A stretch of DNA of 64,000 nt from the NCBI RefSeq assembly GCF_016808335.1, contig NC_053153.1, forward strand, positions 30,263,590 through 30,327,589, given 5' to 3'. Positions within the stretch are counted from its first letter, which is position 1. Every line of letters begins with the position of its first letter. This stretch comes from Panicum virgatum (taxonomy: Eukaryota; Streptophyta; Magnoliopsida; Poales; Poaceae). Below the pieces are notes generated by a model, which saw only the letters and a program-made list of their open reading frames with translations, was not told the origin of the DNA and searched no databases. Positions 1 to 10,780 of the stretch are shown in pieces. Both the position numbers and the translations under genes were made by a program.

Positions 1-104
1 CAATTTTGCAGGATCTAAACACAGCCCAGGATGCACGAGGTGAGATGCAGGCAAGGCAAACCGGGTCGGATTATGGGATTAACCAGCGCAAACCGAGCCG
101 CTTA

Positions 105-458
105 GGGTAGTCCCAATGGTAGAAACTAACACGTTTCCATAGCAAATGAAATCATCTATAGAAACCATTCTTCACAGTGGTAGTGTCTTTGAGTAATAAT
201 TGTTTTCTCTCTCTCCCAATTCCACTAATGGGGAGCATTGCATTAACCCCATAGAAATTAGTGGTTTCTCCCCAATGGAAAATTCATGATTTCTTGTGCA
301 TTGGGTCAAGAGTAGACATGGTTTCTCCATGAGAAAACCATTTCTATGATTTGTACTCTCTTTCCTCATTAACTAGGCTGCCACATCACCATTTTGCTTA
401 TTTGACAAGCTATTTAATAGAGATAGAAACTACCATTAATACTCCATTGGGAGTGCCC
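105..458. mobile_element. Tourist-like MITE (PIF/Harbinger type)
   Basis: The element has imperfect terminal inverted repeats, GGGTAGTCCCAATGG at the left and the complement of CCATTGGGAGTGCCC at the right. It is flanked by the trinucleotide TTA at 102-104 and 459-461, the target duplication expected of PIF/Harbinger. It is 354 bp long and has no coding capacity. Internal sequence such as tagaaacta near both ends is also inverted, so the element can fold back. Confidence 0.85.
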
Positions 459-589
459 TTATGGACTCCGCCATTGCGCTGGACCGCTGGTCATGACCAA
501 CGCAGGTTATTCCAATCTACTAGTAGTATGTTAATTTAGGGACCAATAGAGATAAATCGCAATTACTTCCTATTAGTTGTACAACTCCC

Positions 590-702
590 TAAGACCAATC
601 TCAGAGAGAGTGTCATGAGATGTGAGAGGAGTGTCATCACCATGACACTCCTCCGGCTCGGTTATCTAACCTTACAATGACACTGCCCACTGAGACTTCT
701 AA
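590..702. repeat. Possible small MITE or inverted-repeat remnant
   Basis: The segment begins with tctcagagagagtgtcat and ends with the near complement of agtctcagtgggcagtgtcat. A shorter palindrome, aggagtgtcat/atgacactcct, sits in the middle. No convincing target duplication was found, so the family is not assigned. Confidence 0.35.
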
Positions 703-1046
703 ATTATTCAGAGATCGTTTGTTTTTGCGGATGCTACTAGATAATTCAATGGCTCGCACAGATCGCGCCGTTAGGGCTTTCTCATGGCTCCGTGCAGGGG
801 CGGCAGCAGGAGCATCAGGATTAACTTTACAGGTAAGAGAAAAAAACAGAGTTACTAATAAACTTGTTTATCGGATTTTTTATTTTTCATAAATTTAGTG
901 GGAGAAATTTCCTGAAATATGGATAGAAATAAGATATCACAATGCATAGAAATAAGAGGACATATGGATTAGGAGGAAAGATGGGTACGGATTCAAGATT
1001 ACTGAGAATTTTTATCAAACCAGTCACCATCAATAAACACGGTTAT
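703..1046. other. No feature recognised
   Basis: This is flanking DNA of CACTA-1. Neither strand shows a convincing exon, repeat or RNA gene. Confidence 0.5.
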
Positions 1047-1068
1047 CACTGCTAGAAAATCTCTCATT

Positions 1069-1290
1069 AGTACCGGTCGGGAACCCCCGGTTTCTACCGG
1101 TTTTCCGACTGGTACCGCTCCTCCGGTACTAAGTGCACGCGTACTTAGTACCGGTCAGCTGGCCCGGTACTAAACGGCCCGTTTAGTACTGGTTGGTAAC
1201 ACACCAACCGGTACTAAACTGCTGGCCACGCCAGCAGCTAGGCCGAGCAGTTTAGTACCGGTTGGTAATACCAACCGGTACTAAACGATT
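1069..1290. repeat. CACTA-1 left subterminal repeat array
   Basis: Several direct and inverted copies of a motif close to TTAGTACCGGTTGG are separated by short spacers. In En/Spm elements such arrays bind the TnpA-type protein and bring the ends together. The motif recurs at 6716-6925 and 10488-10780. Confidence 0.85.
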
Positions 1291-1567
1291 TTTTTTTTCT
1301 TTTTGATGCTTTATATTTGTTCTCTTTTCCTTTCAATTTCAATTAATTAGTATTAGTACTCGTACTCGCAGCGGTTTGTGTATTCGTACTCGTACTCGTA
1401 TCTATAATTCGTATTTGTATATGGAGCAAAGCAAATAAAAAAATTATATACATATACATACATGGATAAAAGAAATGTTAGAAATTATATACATACATGG
1501 ATAAAGGACAATAATATTTACAAGTATGAATTCTCATAAGTTTTTTCCGACAAATTCTTCAATAATT

Positions 1568-4500
1568 CTAATCATCTGCATCGTCATCGGCACCGGCATC
1601 CTTCTTGCGGCGTTTGTTGAGTTTATCAGCTCGAGCCACACTTATCATTGGATCGGAATAAAATTCACCTTTTTGATTTATCACCTCATCCAACATGAAT
1701 CCACAGTGTGCTTCTTGAATTGCCCTGATTCTTTCCAGTTTGATGAGGTTCTCTTTCAGTCTCCGAATCTGTCAACAACAAATAAACACCAATAGTTTAA
1801 TTTAGTACCTACATGGAATTAGATACAAGAAATTGTTACTAATGTTATACGTACTTCGAAGTTTTCTTGTGTCACCCTCTTGGTTTCTCTGCAAAAAAAA
1901 GTGCATGTGCTCACATACGTAGTATCCGCAGAGGTTGGTTCCTTGTTGCTGTCTTAAACACTATATACATATATACATGTTATGAAATATTCATGCTGTT
2001 TGAATAAATGAAAGTAGATGTGCGATATTCGTACCGGCTTGTTATAGTTGAATTCAAGCTCAGTCGGTGTTGACGCGACTCCTAATTGTGTTTTGAGGAA
2101 CCGAGACCATGCCCTTTGCATGATGTCTATGAGATTTTGATATAATTCTGGTGGCTTATTCAAGGAGTTCCACACAGTAACTCAGGACTGATCAATTTCG
2201 ATCACAAGTAGGATCCAATGGAAACTGTTGATACATACATATGGATACAAAAAATGTTAGATATATACACTCATTGGCTAGTTGACTCAAAAAGTGAAAG
2301 GACTCACTTGAAGTTGTACGGCAACAGAATGAATGTGCGATCGTGCTGCCCTTCCAAGGACATGACTAAATTATTCTCGGTCCGATTCGGATATTTGCGT
2401 ACACACTCCTCATGTATAACATTCGGATCTATGAAGCCAACATTGTAAATCCCGCTCTTCCGGCAATTCTTACATTTTCATCCTGCACGATTACAAATAA
2501 AAGGAGGGAATGAGAAATCCAAACGACTTAGTAGAGCTAGAGTATACAATTGACAAAAAACACTTACATAGACCATACACTGACGAGGGACTTGTCTAGG
2601 GCGTCTTGATGGAATAGAAACAAAAAATGGTCAAAATCAATCCAAATGTCATCCATTCCCCGATAGAAATGGGTATGTTTAATTCGAGCAGCTAGCATTA
2701 TATACCCCTCTGCACATGCTTTCAAGTACCACTGATGTAACTCACGCATTCTTGTTGGTAGGGTGTCAATCAACTCTGGCCACATCAGAGGTTCCCCCAG
2801 TACAAATGGCTTTCTTCCTGCCCCTTGGTGAACCGGGATTTTTTCCTGACCTAGTTGCTGAGCTTTTGTGAGGTTCGTTTCCTTGACAAACTCAGCAGTA
2901 GCTTCATACTCTTTTGAAAGCACTACTAGAGGGGGTACGCTTTGTTTGGGCTGTTTGCCGAGCTGGGGGACTTGGTTGTACCTCCGATTACTCTTCTTCT
3001 CCCATGATTTTGTAATCGAGCGGTCGTAATCCGACATCAGTGGAGGCTTTGGTTGGCACATCATGGATAGATAGAATTTCTTCGCTGCCGGATCCACTGG
3101 TTCCTTTGGCGGAGGCTTCTTTGGCTTCAACTGCTTGCGCACGTCTTCTTGCACATAAGCATCCAATTCCTCTGGAGTCATTTCGTAACTTGACTTCTCT
3201 GGCGCGGGATTCTCTTTCTTCTTCCGTTCTTGGGTCTTCTTATATCTTGGAGGTGGCGGTGGCGGCACCCAAGCAGATTTCTTCTTCTTTGCGGGGCGAG
3301 GAGATGGCGGAGGCGGACAAACACTAGGCTCCCCGGAAGCGGCCAGTGACAGCGATGGACTAACGCTGGGGTCCTGGGCTGCGGACGGTGACGGTGGATC
3401 CACACTGGGCCTCGGAGACCCTTGAGCAGCTGGCGGTGACCTCGGAGACGGGCTAGGATCCCTTCCTGCAATTTTTATGTACTGTTTTTTTTTCCAACAG
3501 ATCCAAGTGTGGAGGGCCTGTCCTAGTTCCTCTTCTCCATCGCCTCCAGGGTTCTCGAGGTCGAGGTCTTTCCATCCTTTCTCGACACGGTCAACCATGA
3601 CTCTAGCATATCCTTCTGGAATCGTCATGCCATGGATTGTCCCGCCTTGAACAGGGACTTCAGCAACCCCGTGAGCGACTACTTTCAGTTTTTTCCTTAG
3701 CGGAAATAGAAGCTTACAGGGGGTCCTCACGGCGATGTCATCCACGGAGTAATGTTCCGCAACCGTTTCCTCTCGATCTGCGGCTGGGTGTTCCATTGAA
3801 GCGATGCTGCTACGACGCTGCGAGCCGACGGGGCTAGTCTCCAGCTGTGCCATTGATCTGGCTTTTGGTGGCTGCTGTTGGCTAGCTGTAAGTGCACCTT
3901 CGATCGAAGCAACCCGTTCTTCTAGGGCACGCACCTTCTCTGCTACTTCAGCTTTTCTTCTCTGTTGGCTTCGATACGTCTCTATGTCGCCACTGAAGCC
4001 ATGCTTCCATGGAACTACGCTCATGAATCGCACATGTCCTGTGTGTTCCGGTGTGCCAAGAGCGTACGTCAGCTCGTCTTTCTCTCTGTCTGACTTGAAG
4101 CTGCCTTCAGACGCGGCCTTTAGTGCCACATCGAGCCTGTCGGCCGCTTCCCTTATGGCATCGCTAGTGACGAACGACCCATCTTCCATATTCAATGAGC
4201 CTCCATGAGCGTAGAAGTAATGTTTTGCTCGCAATGGCCAGTTGAAAGTCGCCGGTACGATTCCTCTGGTAATAAGATCATCTTCCATCTTCTGCCATTT
4301 CAGAATCGCCGACGCATATCCTCCTTGCCCAAGATGATGGAAGTGCTTCTTTTTTCTCGCATTTTCCTTGGCTTGGGCTGTCTTCTTCTCGCTATCCTCG
4401 GACGACTTGTACTGCACGAATGCCTCCCAATAAGGACGTTGATTCTTGAAGTTTTTCTCGTAATCCGGCGTGAGTCCCTTTTTAACATAATCTTTGTTCA

Positions 4501-4849
4501 AATTTTTCTTGAATGTCTGAAAAGCAATAGCCATCTTCTTCATGACCCAATCCTTAAATAGCTGTTCTTTGTCCTCCGGAAAGGTGAAGTGCCATTTGAC
4601 ATCTGCCCATAACATTTCTTTCTCGGTCTCGGGAACGACGTCAGCATCGATATTTGTGGCTTTACTTTTCTTCCATAGCTTGAAGCTAATGGGAATGTGG
4701 TCCCTGACATAACATCCACATTGATTCACCACCGTCATCTTCACACCCTTCGGAGACTTTGGTTCACCGTCAGGATGCAATGAAGTGATAATAGTGTGCC
4801 CCTCCATGATTTTCTTCGACCCATGTTTCCGTTTTGGTTTCCTAGTCAA
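1568..4849 (-). pseudogene. CACTA TnpA-like protein with DUF8039 and Ulp1-type protease region, decayed
   Basis: Exon 1 (4849 to about 2566) is one open frame of roughly 760 residues. It has a basic N-terminus and coiled-coil-like KAEVAEKVRALEERV near residues 295-320. A DUF8039-like segment follows around residues 385-470, then a Pro/Ser/Lys-rich linker. The C-terminus, with WIDFDHFLFLFHQDALD, is the beginning of the Ulp1-like C48 protease region found in many plant CACTA proteins. Likely further exons are 2482-2308, 2224-2035 (containing FHWILLVIEID with the expected catalytic His), 1888-1855 and 1768-1568 (ending in an acidic tail, stop at 1570-1568). Splice donors and acceptors match GT/AG. 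The gene is broken: exon 2 reads through only with a one-base shift near 2475, TGA occurs in frame at 2184-2182, and no exon with the catalytic-Cys region was found between 2035 and 1888. The order N-terminal region then protease is usual for the superfamily; the exact exon set is inference. Confidence 0.8.
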
Positions 4850-6157
4850 TCCGGATGCCTAAAAAATATGTATTTAGTACGCATTATACTTACATACATA
4901 ATTAATGTGTATGTTTATATATATAAGCACGAATTGTATATACCTCTGCGTTATCATCTTGCACAGTCGTTTGTTCTGTCTAGTTATCATCTCCATCGCC
5001 AGTATCGTTAAGGTATTGGCTGCCATCGTCCTCGGCAGCATCCTCTTCATTGTGGTGCGTGCCCGTACCAATTATGTCCGCAAGAAAGGCCTCGTCGTCA
5101 TCACGGCGAAAGGGTTCCATTTCGTTTCCTATGTGAATCACATATGTTTGATATGCAATTTTTTACTAATTAATAATGTATAAAAAAATTATAAGTGCAC
5201 CTTCGATAAAGCCTCACAATGCATACATGGACAAAATTTCTAAAATTTACATCATATACATCTTATATACAATGTGCCCTGGAATTTAATAAAATGTGCC
5301 CTGAATTTTCTAAGATTTTCTACTAATTACACCTGTTTATATTTATAGTATAGCAAACTAAAATTTACAAAGAAAATTAGAAGTTCAATACATAAAGTTG
5401 TACAAGACAAAATTTACATCATATACATTTCATAACATACAATATATAAAACAATAAATGTGAAGCTCTTAAAGACATGAAGTTTTCTACAATATATAAT
5501 ATTTTTGTACAATATCCATAATTATTACAAGATATAAAGACATACTTTTGTACAATATATCTATAATTTCTCTACATTTTCCATAATTTTCCATACATTT
5601 TTCATAACTTACATACATTTTCCAAAATTTTCCATAATTTCTCTACATTTTCCATAATTTTTCATAATTCCTCTACATTTTCCATAATTTTCCATACATT
5701 TTCTACAAATTTCAACAAATTTACTACATTTTGAACAAATATCTATAATTTTCTACAAATTTCAAAAAATTTCTACAATTTTCACTAGTGCGTATCAATT
5801 CCTAACATTTTCCTACTATTTTCATTATTTCTACGTATATATCTACCAATTTCTTACAAATTTTCAAAAAATTTTAACAAATTTACTATACTTCGAAAAA
5901 AAATATCTATAATTTCTACAAATTTTCTAAAATTTCTACAACTTTTGTTCAATTTTTTACAAAATAGAATACTGCTTTAAACTAATTAAAAAACCTAAAC
6001 TAAATTCGAATTTGAACCCTAAACCCTAAACTAAATACTGCTTTAAACTAAAATTCAACCCTAAACTAAATTTGAATTTGAACCTACTAGTCAAATAAAC
6101 TAAATTTCAACCCTAAACCCTAAACTTAATTCGAATTTGAACCTATAATTCATTAAA
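4850..6157. other. AT-rich, low-complexity interior of CACTA-1
   Basis: About 5560-5960 is built from degenerate iterations of cattttccataatttt and similar short units. At 6000-6145, repeated blocks of aaactaaattcgaatttgaaccc include short CCCTAAA telobox-like runs near 6015-6030 and 6109-6125. Given the promoter at about 6710 on the minus strand, this probably includes 5' introns of the TnpA-like gene. No exon could be assigned. Confidence 0.5.
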
Positions 6158-6179
6158 TTAAAAAGGTTCAATCACAAAC

Positions 6180-6700
6180 AAAAAAAATAAAAAAACCCTA
6201 AACCCCCGGGGGCCGGCCGCTTGCCTCTGCCTATCGGCGTCGGGTGCAATGTGTGAGGGGGGGGGGTGGGGGGAATCGGGGGCGAGGAGGACGTCGCGGC
6301 TCACAGCTGCAGGCACGCGGTGGCGGTGCTTGAGGACGGCGGCGGTCGGGGATGGATGACGCGAGGACGGCGGCGCTCGTGGACGAGGCCGGTGTGGTGG
6401 CGTGGCACGGGCGAACTGAGGGCCCGCATGCGCGTGCTCGGCGAGGAGGAGCTGCGGCGGCAGCGCGTGAGCGGCGAGCGGGCACGACGACGGCCCACGA
6501 GGAGGCACCGGTGGCGTGGAGCGGGGGCGCCTGCTGTCGAGGAGGAGAGGGCCCGGCGTCGCGGAGGCGGAGACAGAGGCGCGACAGGGTGTCGGCGCGG
6601 AGATGGAGGCGCGGCGGCGGGGCGGAGGCGGAGTTGCGACCGGCGGCAGCAGCGGCGGCGAATCGATCTCGGCGGAGGCGAAGGTGAGGGGAACGGCGCT
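6180..6700 (-). other. GC-rich leader downstream of the internal CACTA-1 promoter
   Basis: The stretch is very GC-rich and is open in several frames on both strands, which is a composition effect. It lies immediately downstream, on the minus strand, of a TATA-like site and the internal subterminal-type repeats. This matches the GC-rich leader of En/Spm-type genes. I do not call a protein here. Confidence 0.5.
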
Positions 6701-6706
6701 CCTGAA

Positions 6707-6714
6707 ATATATAT
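6707..6714 (-). promoter_or_regulatory. TATA-like box for the CACTA-1 TnpA-side gene
   Basis: On the minus strand TATATATA stands between the repeat block at 6716-6925 and the GC-rich leader. The geometry matches that of the second promoter near 10475. Confidence 0.5.
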
Positions 6715-6715
6715 A

Positions 6716-6925
6716 GGGGTGCCAATTTAGTACCGGGCCAAGGCATCGCCCGGTACTAAACTGGCGCCAACGGAAGTTAGTACCGGGCGTAGCCACGGCC
6801 CTGTACTAAATGGCCACATTTAGTACCGGGCCGTGGCTACGCCCGGTAGTAACCTGCCCTATCTGGCGAGAAATTTTCATGCAGTTGTTTAGTACCGGGC
6901 TAAGATTCAGCCCGGCACTAAACAA
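6716..6925. repeat. Internal subterminal-type repeat block in CACTA-1
   Basis: Six or more inverted copies of tTTAGTACCGGGC-like motifs lie in mid-element, not at a terminus. No CACTA terminus or three-base duplication was found at its edges, so it does not mark a nested element. It probably acts as a promoter-proximal binding region. Confidence 0.7.
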
Positions 6926-6929
6926 CTAA

Positions 6930-7479
6930 TTAAATAGCTTTTCTGTTTTTTTGTGAGTGTTTTACATGTTGTTTATTCATAATAAATTAATTATAAATAC
7001 AAATATATGTTGTTTTCATCATGCAAAATTATATTTTTGTATTTTAGGTCACTATGTTTGATATATTTAATGTGTATCCACTTAATTTATCATATTGAGT
7101 CCAAATATTTTTTATATGTGTTTCAATTGTGTTTTGTGTGCAAACTATTATATAAATGCATAAAAAATTTAAATCTCAGTTATTTCATACATGTTAATTA
7201 AAATAGTTAATTAAATAGATTTTCTGTTTTTTTGGGTGTTTTATCATATATGTGCGTGCACTTAATTAAATATATTTTCTCTTTTAATTATGTTTATCAC
7301 ATTGAGTATGCACTTAATTAATTTATCATATTGAGTCCAAATATTTTTATATGTGTTACAATTGTGTTTTGTGTGCAAACTATTATATAAATGCATAAAA
7401 ATTAAAATTTAAGTTATTTCATACACCATATATTACATCAATCACTTGGTTATATGAACATGAAATTATAACATAATGA
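6930..7479. other. AT-rich spacer with diverged internal duplication
   Basis: Sequence around 6950-7200 (cttttctgtttttttg...atgtgtttcaattgtgttttgtgtgcaaa, interrupted) is repeated in diverged form at about 7215-7430. No coding signal is seen. Confidence 0.45.
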
Positions 7480-8194
7480 TTACACATCATCGTTTAATGG
7501 AACGTTGACAACCTTTCTTTTTACGAATGTCCCTTGATCATGATCGAGGCGTAAGTAAGGAGCGTCCTTTTTGGACAACAGGATGCTAGGGTCAACATCG
7601 ACAGAGAATGGAGGACAGGACAACAGGATGCTAGGGTCAACATCGACAGAGAATGGAGGACAGGACAACAGGATGCTAAGGTCAACATCGACAGAGAATG
7701 GAGGACGGTCGTAAAACTGATCAAAGTCTTCTGACTTGTCCGAAATGTCTTCAACTCTAATGATTTTTCTTTTTCCTGGAAGAACTATGTGGCGTTTTGG
7801 CTCGTCGTCGGACTTGCCTTTATTTTTTTAGGTTTGCTATCCATGTCCTTCACATAGAAAACATGTGTCACATCCTTGGGGAGGATGAATGGTTCGTCTT
7901 TATATCCAATCTTTTTGAAGTCCACTATTGTCATTCCATACCGGTCTATCGTTACACCGCCACCTGCTCGGTTCACCCATTGGCATCGAAACAAAGGAAT
8001 CTTCAAGAGGTCATAGTCAAGCTCCCATATTTCCTCTATGACACCAAAGTAGCTGTCCTTATTTCCATCATGGCCTATTGCATCAATACGCACACCACTA
8101 TTTTGGTTCGTGCTCTTTTCATCTTGGGCTCTTGTGTAAAATGTATATCCATTGATCTCGTATCCTTGGTATTGCAGGGTGGAACTCAAGCTTT
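7480..8194 (-). pseudogene. C-terminal DUF4216 part of the CACTA-1 TnpD transposase
   Basis: From an acceptor at about 8195, the minus strand encodes a DUF4216-like domain. Recognisable pieces are YEINGYTFYTRAQDE, NSGVRIDAIGHD, YFGVIEEIWELDY and VTHVFYVKDMD. This domain follows Transposase_21 and DUF4218 in plant CACTA transposases; here nothing of those two remains upstream. A one-base deletion in the A-run near 7827 shifts the frame. Downstream, the other frame continues through a 45-bp tandem repeat to a stop at 7482-7480. It is a relic of a once complete transposase gene. Confidence 0.8.
7573..7707 (-). repeat. 45-bp tandem repeat, three copies, in frame
   Basis: Three nearly identical 45-bp units begin at 7573, 7618 and 7663. 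On the minus strand each adds 15 residues (PPFSVDVDPSILLSC type) to the tail of the DUF4216 protein. The near identity suggests recent expansion. Confidence 0.9.
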
Positions 8195-8324
8195 CTTAAA
8201 ATGAAAACATAAATAGTAAACCATAATTATTTTGACACTCTTCAGTTCAATGCGAACGCGTCGTTCCACGCCATAAGGGATGCGCAATCAATGTTCGCGG
8301 CTTTGTTTCAGGCTCACTTTCTCT

Positions 8325-8631
8325 AAAACCATCGAGAAGAAAAAATGTTTGTTTCGAAACATGTCTATGTCGTTAACCTTGACCCTGCGGTGATGACACT
8401 GACATTCGGGGCTAGTATTGACATCCACGACACAGTGCGGTACAATAGGACCCGATGAAGGATTTTATTATTGGGACCAAGACCGTACTCCTTCATCGCG
8501 TCGTCATATATACCGCACCGCATTGTGGATATCGATGCTAGCCCAAATAGCAGAGTTTTCACCGAAGGATCAAGGTTAACGACATATTCATGATCTGAAA
8601 CATACATTTTTTAAACTTTTCGATGGTTTCA
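8325..8631. pseudogene. GPN1: Captured GPN1 GTPase exon, inverted pair, unit 1
   Basis: The plus arm (from 8366) reads YVVNLDPAVMTLTFGASID then DTVRYN. The minus arm (8583 to 8490) reads EYVVNLDPSVKTLLFG and then MKEYGLGPN. This is the conserved segment of the GPN-loop GTPase GPN1 (XAB1; QQT family in plants), including the Gly-Pro-Asn loop, and unlike GPN2/GPN3 it has the GPN1-type DPAV and IDIxDTVRY pattern. The flanking ttcag before the minus-arm exon looks like an original splice acceptor, so genomic DNA rather than cDNA was captured. Arms of about 130 bp are separated by about 35 bp. Confidence 0.8.
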
Positions 8632-8886
8632 ATATGAGCCCCAATAAATACATCATTAGAGTGACAAAATAATGCAACTAAATGCATAACAAATACCAAA
8701 CTAATTAAGCATGCCACTTGACAAAAATTGAAAAAAAATCTGAACAAATTATTAGAATAAAAATGAAAACATAAATTATAAACTATAATTATTTTGACAC
8801 TCTTCAGTTCAACGCGAACATGTCGTTCCAAGCCATAAGGGATGCGCAATCAATGTTCGTGGTTTTGTTTCAGGCTCACTTTCTCT

Positions 8887-9246
8887 AAAACCATCGAGAA
8901 GAAAAAATATTTATTTCGAAACATGTCTATGTCGTCAACCTTGACCCTGCAGTGATAACACTGACATTCGGGGCTACTATTGACATCCACGACACAGTGC
9001 GGTACAATAGGACCAGATGAAGGAGTACGGCCTTGGTCCGGATAATTTCATTCTTAACTGACTCAAAAGGTTTGGATTTCATAATTGAGACCAAGACTGT
9101 ACTCCTTCATCGCGTCCTCATATATACCGCACCATATCGTGGATATCGATGCTAGCCCCGAATAGCAGTGTTTTCACTACGGGATCAAGGTTAACGACAT
9201 ATTCATGATCCGAAATATATATTTTTTAAACTTCTCGATGGTTTCC
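8887..9246. pseudogene. GPN1: Captured GPN1 exon, inverted pair, unit 2
   Basis: The plus arm encodes YVVNLDPAVITLTFGATID, then after a small slip MKEYGLGPD. The minus arm (about 9205 to 9090) repeats the same exon in reverse. It is a direct duplicate of unit 1 with independent point changes and keeps more of the exon on the plus arm. Confidence 0.8.
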
Positions 9247-9482
9247 ATATGAGCCCGAATAAATACATCATTAAAGTGTCAAAATAATGCAACTAAATAC
9301 ATAATAAATACCAAACTAATTAACCATGCCACTTGAATAATGCAAAATCACATTAATTCTCAATAAAAAAACCTAAATAAATTAATTGAGAGAAATCTCT
9401 AATTAATTGAAATAAATCTCTATAACTCCTAATTATTTTGACACCCTTCAGTTCCAGGAAAACACTCTTTTCAATATCCAGA

Positions 9483-9880
9483 AACCATCTAGAAGAAAAA
9501 AAACTTTATTTCGGAAAATGTATATGTCGATAACCTCGACCCTGCGGTGATGACAATGCCTTTCGGGGGGACACGGTGCGGTACAAGGATGTCACCAATC
9601 GGCCAGTCGCAGCACCAATATTTCCGGTTAATAGGAACACAGCACTAGGCACAGGCAGTGTGCTCGTTGATATGCTCTCAGTGCAACAACGGCCATGCTG
9701 ACTGTGTCAAATGCTGTCTTCGTATCAATCGGAAGTGCTGGTGATGCGACCAACCGATTCGCAACGTCCATATAGCGCATAGTGTTTCCCCGAAAGGTAG
9801 TGTCATCACTATTGGATGGAGATTAACGACGTATACTTGTTTCGAAATAAAGATTTTTTTAGCTTATAGATAGTTTCAAT
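9483..9880. pseudogene. GPN1: Captured GPN1 exon, inverted pair, unit 3
   Basis: The plus arm near 9512-9590 reads YVDNLDPAVMTMPFG and then, after a short internal deletion, DTVRYKDV in a shifted frame. The minus arm near 9830-9770 reads YVVNLHPIVMTLPFG. The copy is the most diverged of the three, but some of its residues (MPFG, LPFG, RYKDV) are closer to the host family than those in units 1 and 2. Confidence 0.7.
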
Positions 9881-9930
9881 GTGAGCCTGAATAAATACAT
9901 CACTAGAGTGTCGAAATAATCAATTCATAA

Positions 9931-10330
9931 TAAAAAAATCTATTATAATTCTTTCATTAGTTCATTATAAAAAATTAACTATCCACATTATGGTTATATC
10001 TACTACAATCACATGTTTTGTCTACACTCATTCTAAAAATTTCTACTATCCAAATGCTCATCTGAATCTAAAAATAAAAAATATGCTACGGTCATTTGTA
10101 ATATATAGAAAATGATTGAAAAATATGTCTATAAATTTTTCATATTCAACCTAGCCAATACACCTACTCCCACATTCAAGTCATCGGTTCTATATATCTC
10201 AAATCATTGCATAAATCAAAGAAATCATACTCATCCTCACTATTTCTAAAAGTCACAAATTTCTCTAACTATAGAGCATAAAACCAAGAATAAAGACTAT
10301 TAATGAAGAGAGGATGAAGTTGCAAACCTT
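9931..10330. other. AT-rich spacer in CACTA-1
   Basis: No exon or repeat was recognised. It lies upstream, on the minus strand, of the GPN1 fold-backs and downstream of the terminal promoter, so it may be intronic. Confidence 0.4.
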
Positions 10331-10471
10331 TGGCGCACTTGAATGAGTCCAAATCACAAAAAAATGGATCAAATAATGGCGGCGCAACTCTAATATGAGA
10401 GAAGAAACCGAGCTCGAGCTAGTTCTCTGGTGAAATGGGCGCTGGCTCGGCTCGGGGAGGAAGAAGCCCCA

Positions 10472-10478
10472 ATTTATA
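10472..10478 (-). promoter_or_regulatory. TATA box of the terminal CACTA-1 promoter
   Basis: The minus strand reads TATAAAT immediately inside the right subterminal array, followed by a leader rich in cttcctcccc. This is the expected promoter for the TnpD-side gene. It would transcribe through all three GPN1 fold-backs. Confidence 0.55.
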
Positions 10479-10487
10479 GTGGGAGCA

Positions 10488-10780
10488 TCAGTACCGGGTG
10501 GTGGCTACAGCCGGTACTAAAGCTCCCCATTTAGTACCAGCTGGAGCCACCAGCCGGTACTAAGTTTCCTGGCGCCAATTTAGTACCGGCTGGTGGCTCC
10601 AGCCGGTACTAAATTGTCACTAGCTGTTGCAGGCGGCTGTTGGGGGCTGTCGGTGGCGCACTTTAGTGCCGGCTGGAGCCACCATCCGGTACTAATCGGC
10701 TCCCATGGGCACTGTTTCTTTGATCCGGTACTAAATTTGCACGTTAGTACCGGTCGAAACCGTGACCGGTACTAACGACC
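10488..10780. repeat. CACTA-1 right subterminal repeat array
   Basis: Multiple inverted copies of tTTAGTACCGGCTGG-type motifs end about 30 bp before the terminal CAGTG at 10805-10809. Confidence 0.85.

Larger units (their letters stand above)
8218..9930. repeat. Three tandem copies of a fold-back unit replacing the transposase core
   Basis: Unit 1 (about 8218-8777) and unit 2 (8778-9340) are direct repeats starting taattattttgacactcttcagttca. Unit 3 (about 9429-9930) is a more diverged copy. Each unit contains a pair of inverted arms carrying the same GPN1 exon. The region occupies the place where Transposase_21 would be in an intact element. Confidence 0.85.

Noticed and set aside
6000..6130. 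Interstitial telomere
   Set aside because: Only two-unit CCCTAAA runs embedded in a larger repeat; teloboxes of this size are common.
6158..6796. Long overlapping frames on both strands (up to 212 residues)
   Set aside because: The region is extremely GC-rich, so stops are rare in all frames. The products are Arg/Pro/Ala low-complexity with no domain, and the place is that of a leader.
6930..6960. Possible internal CACTA terminus (gtgagtg after a T-run)
   Set aside because: It does not match the TIR of either end and no TAT or other three-base duplication pairs with 1044-1046.
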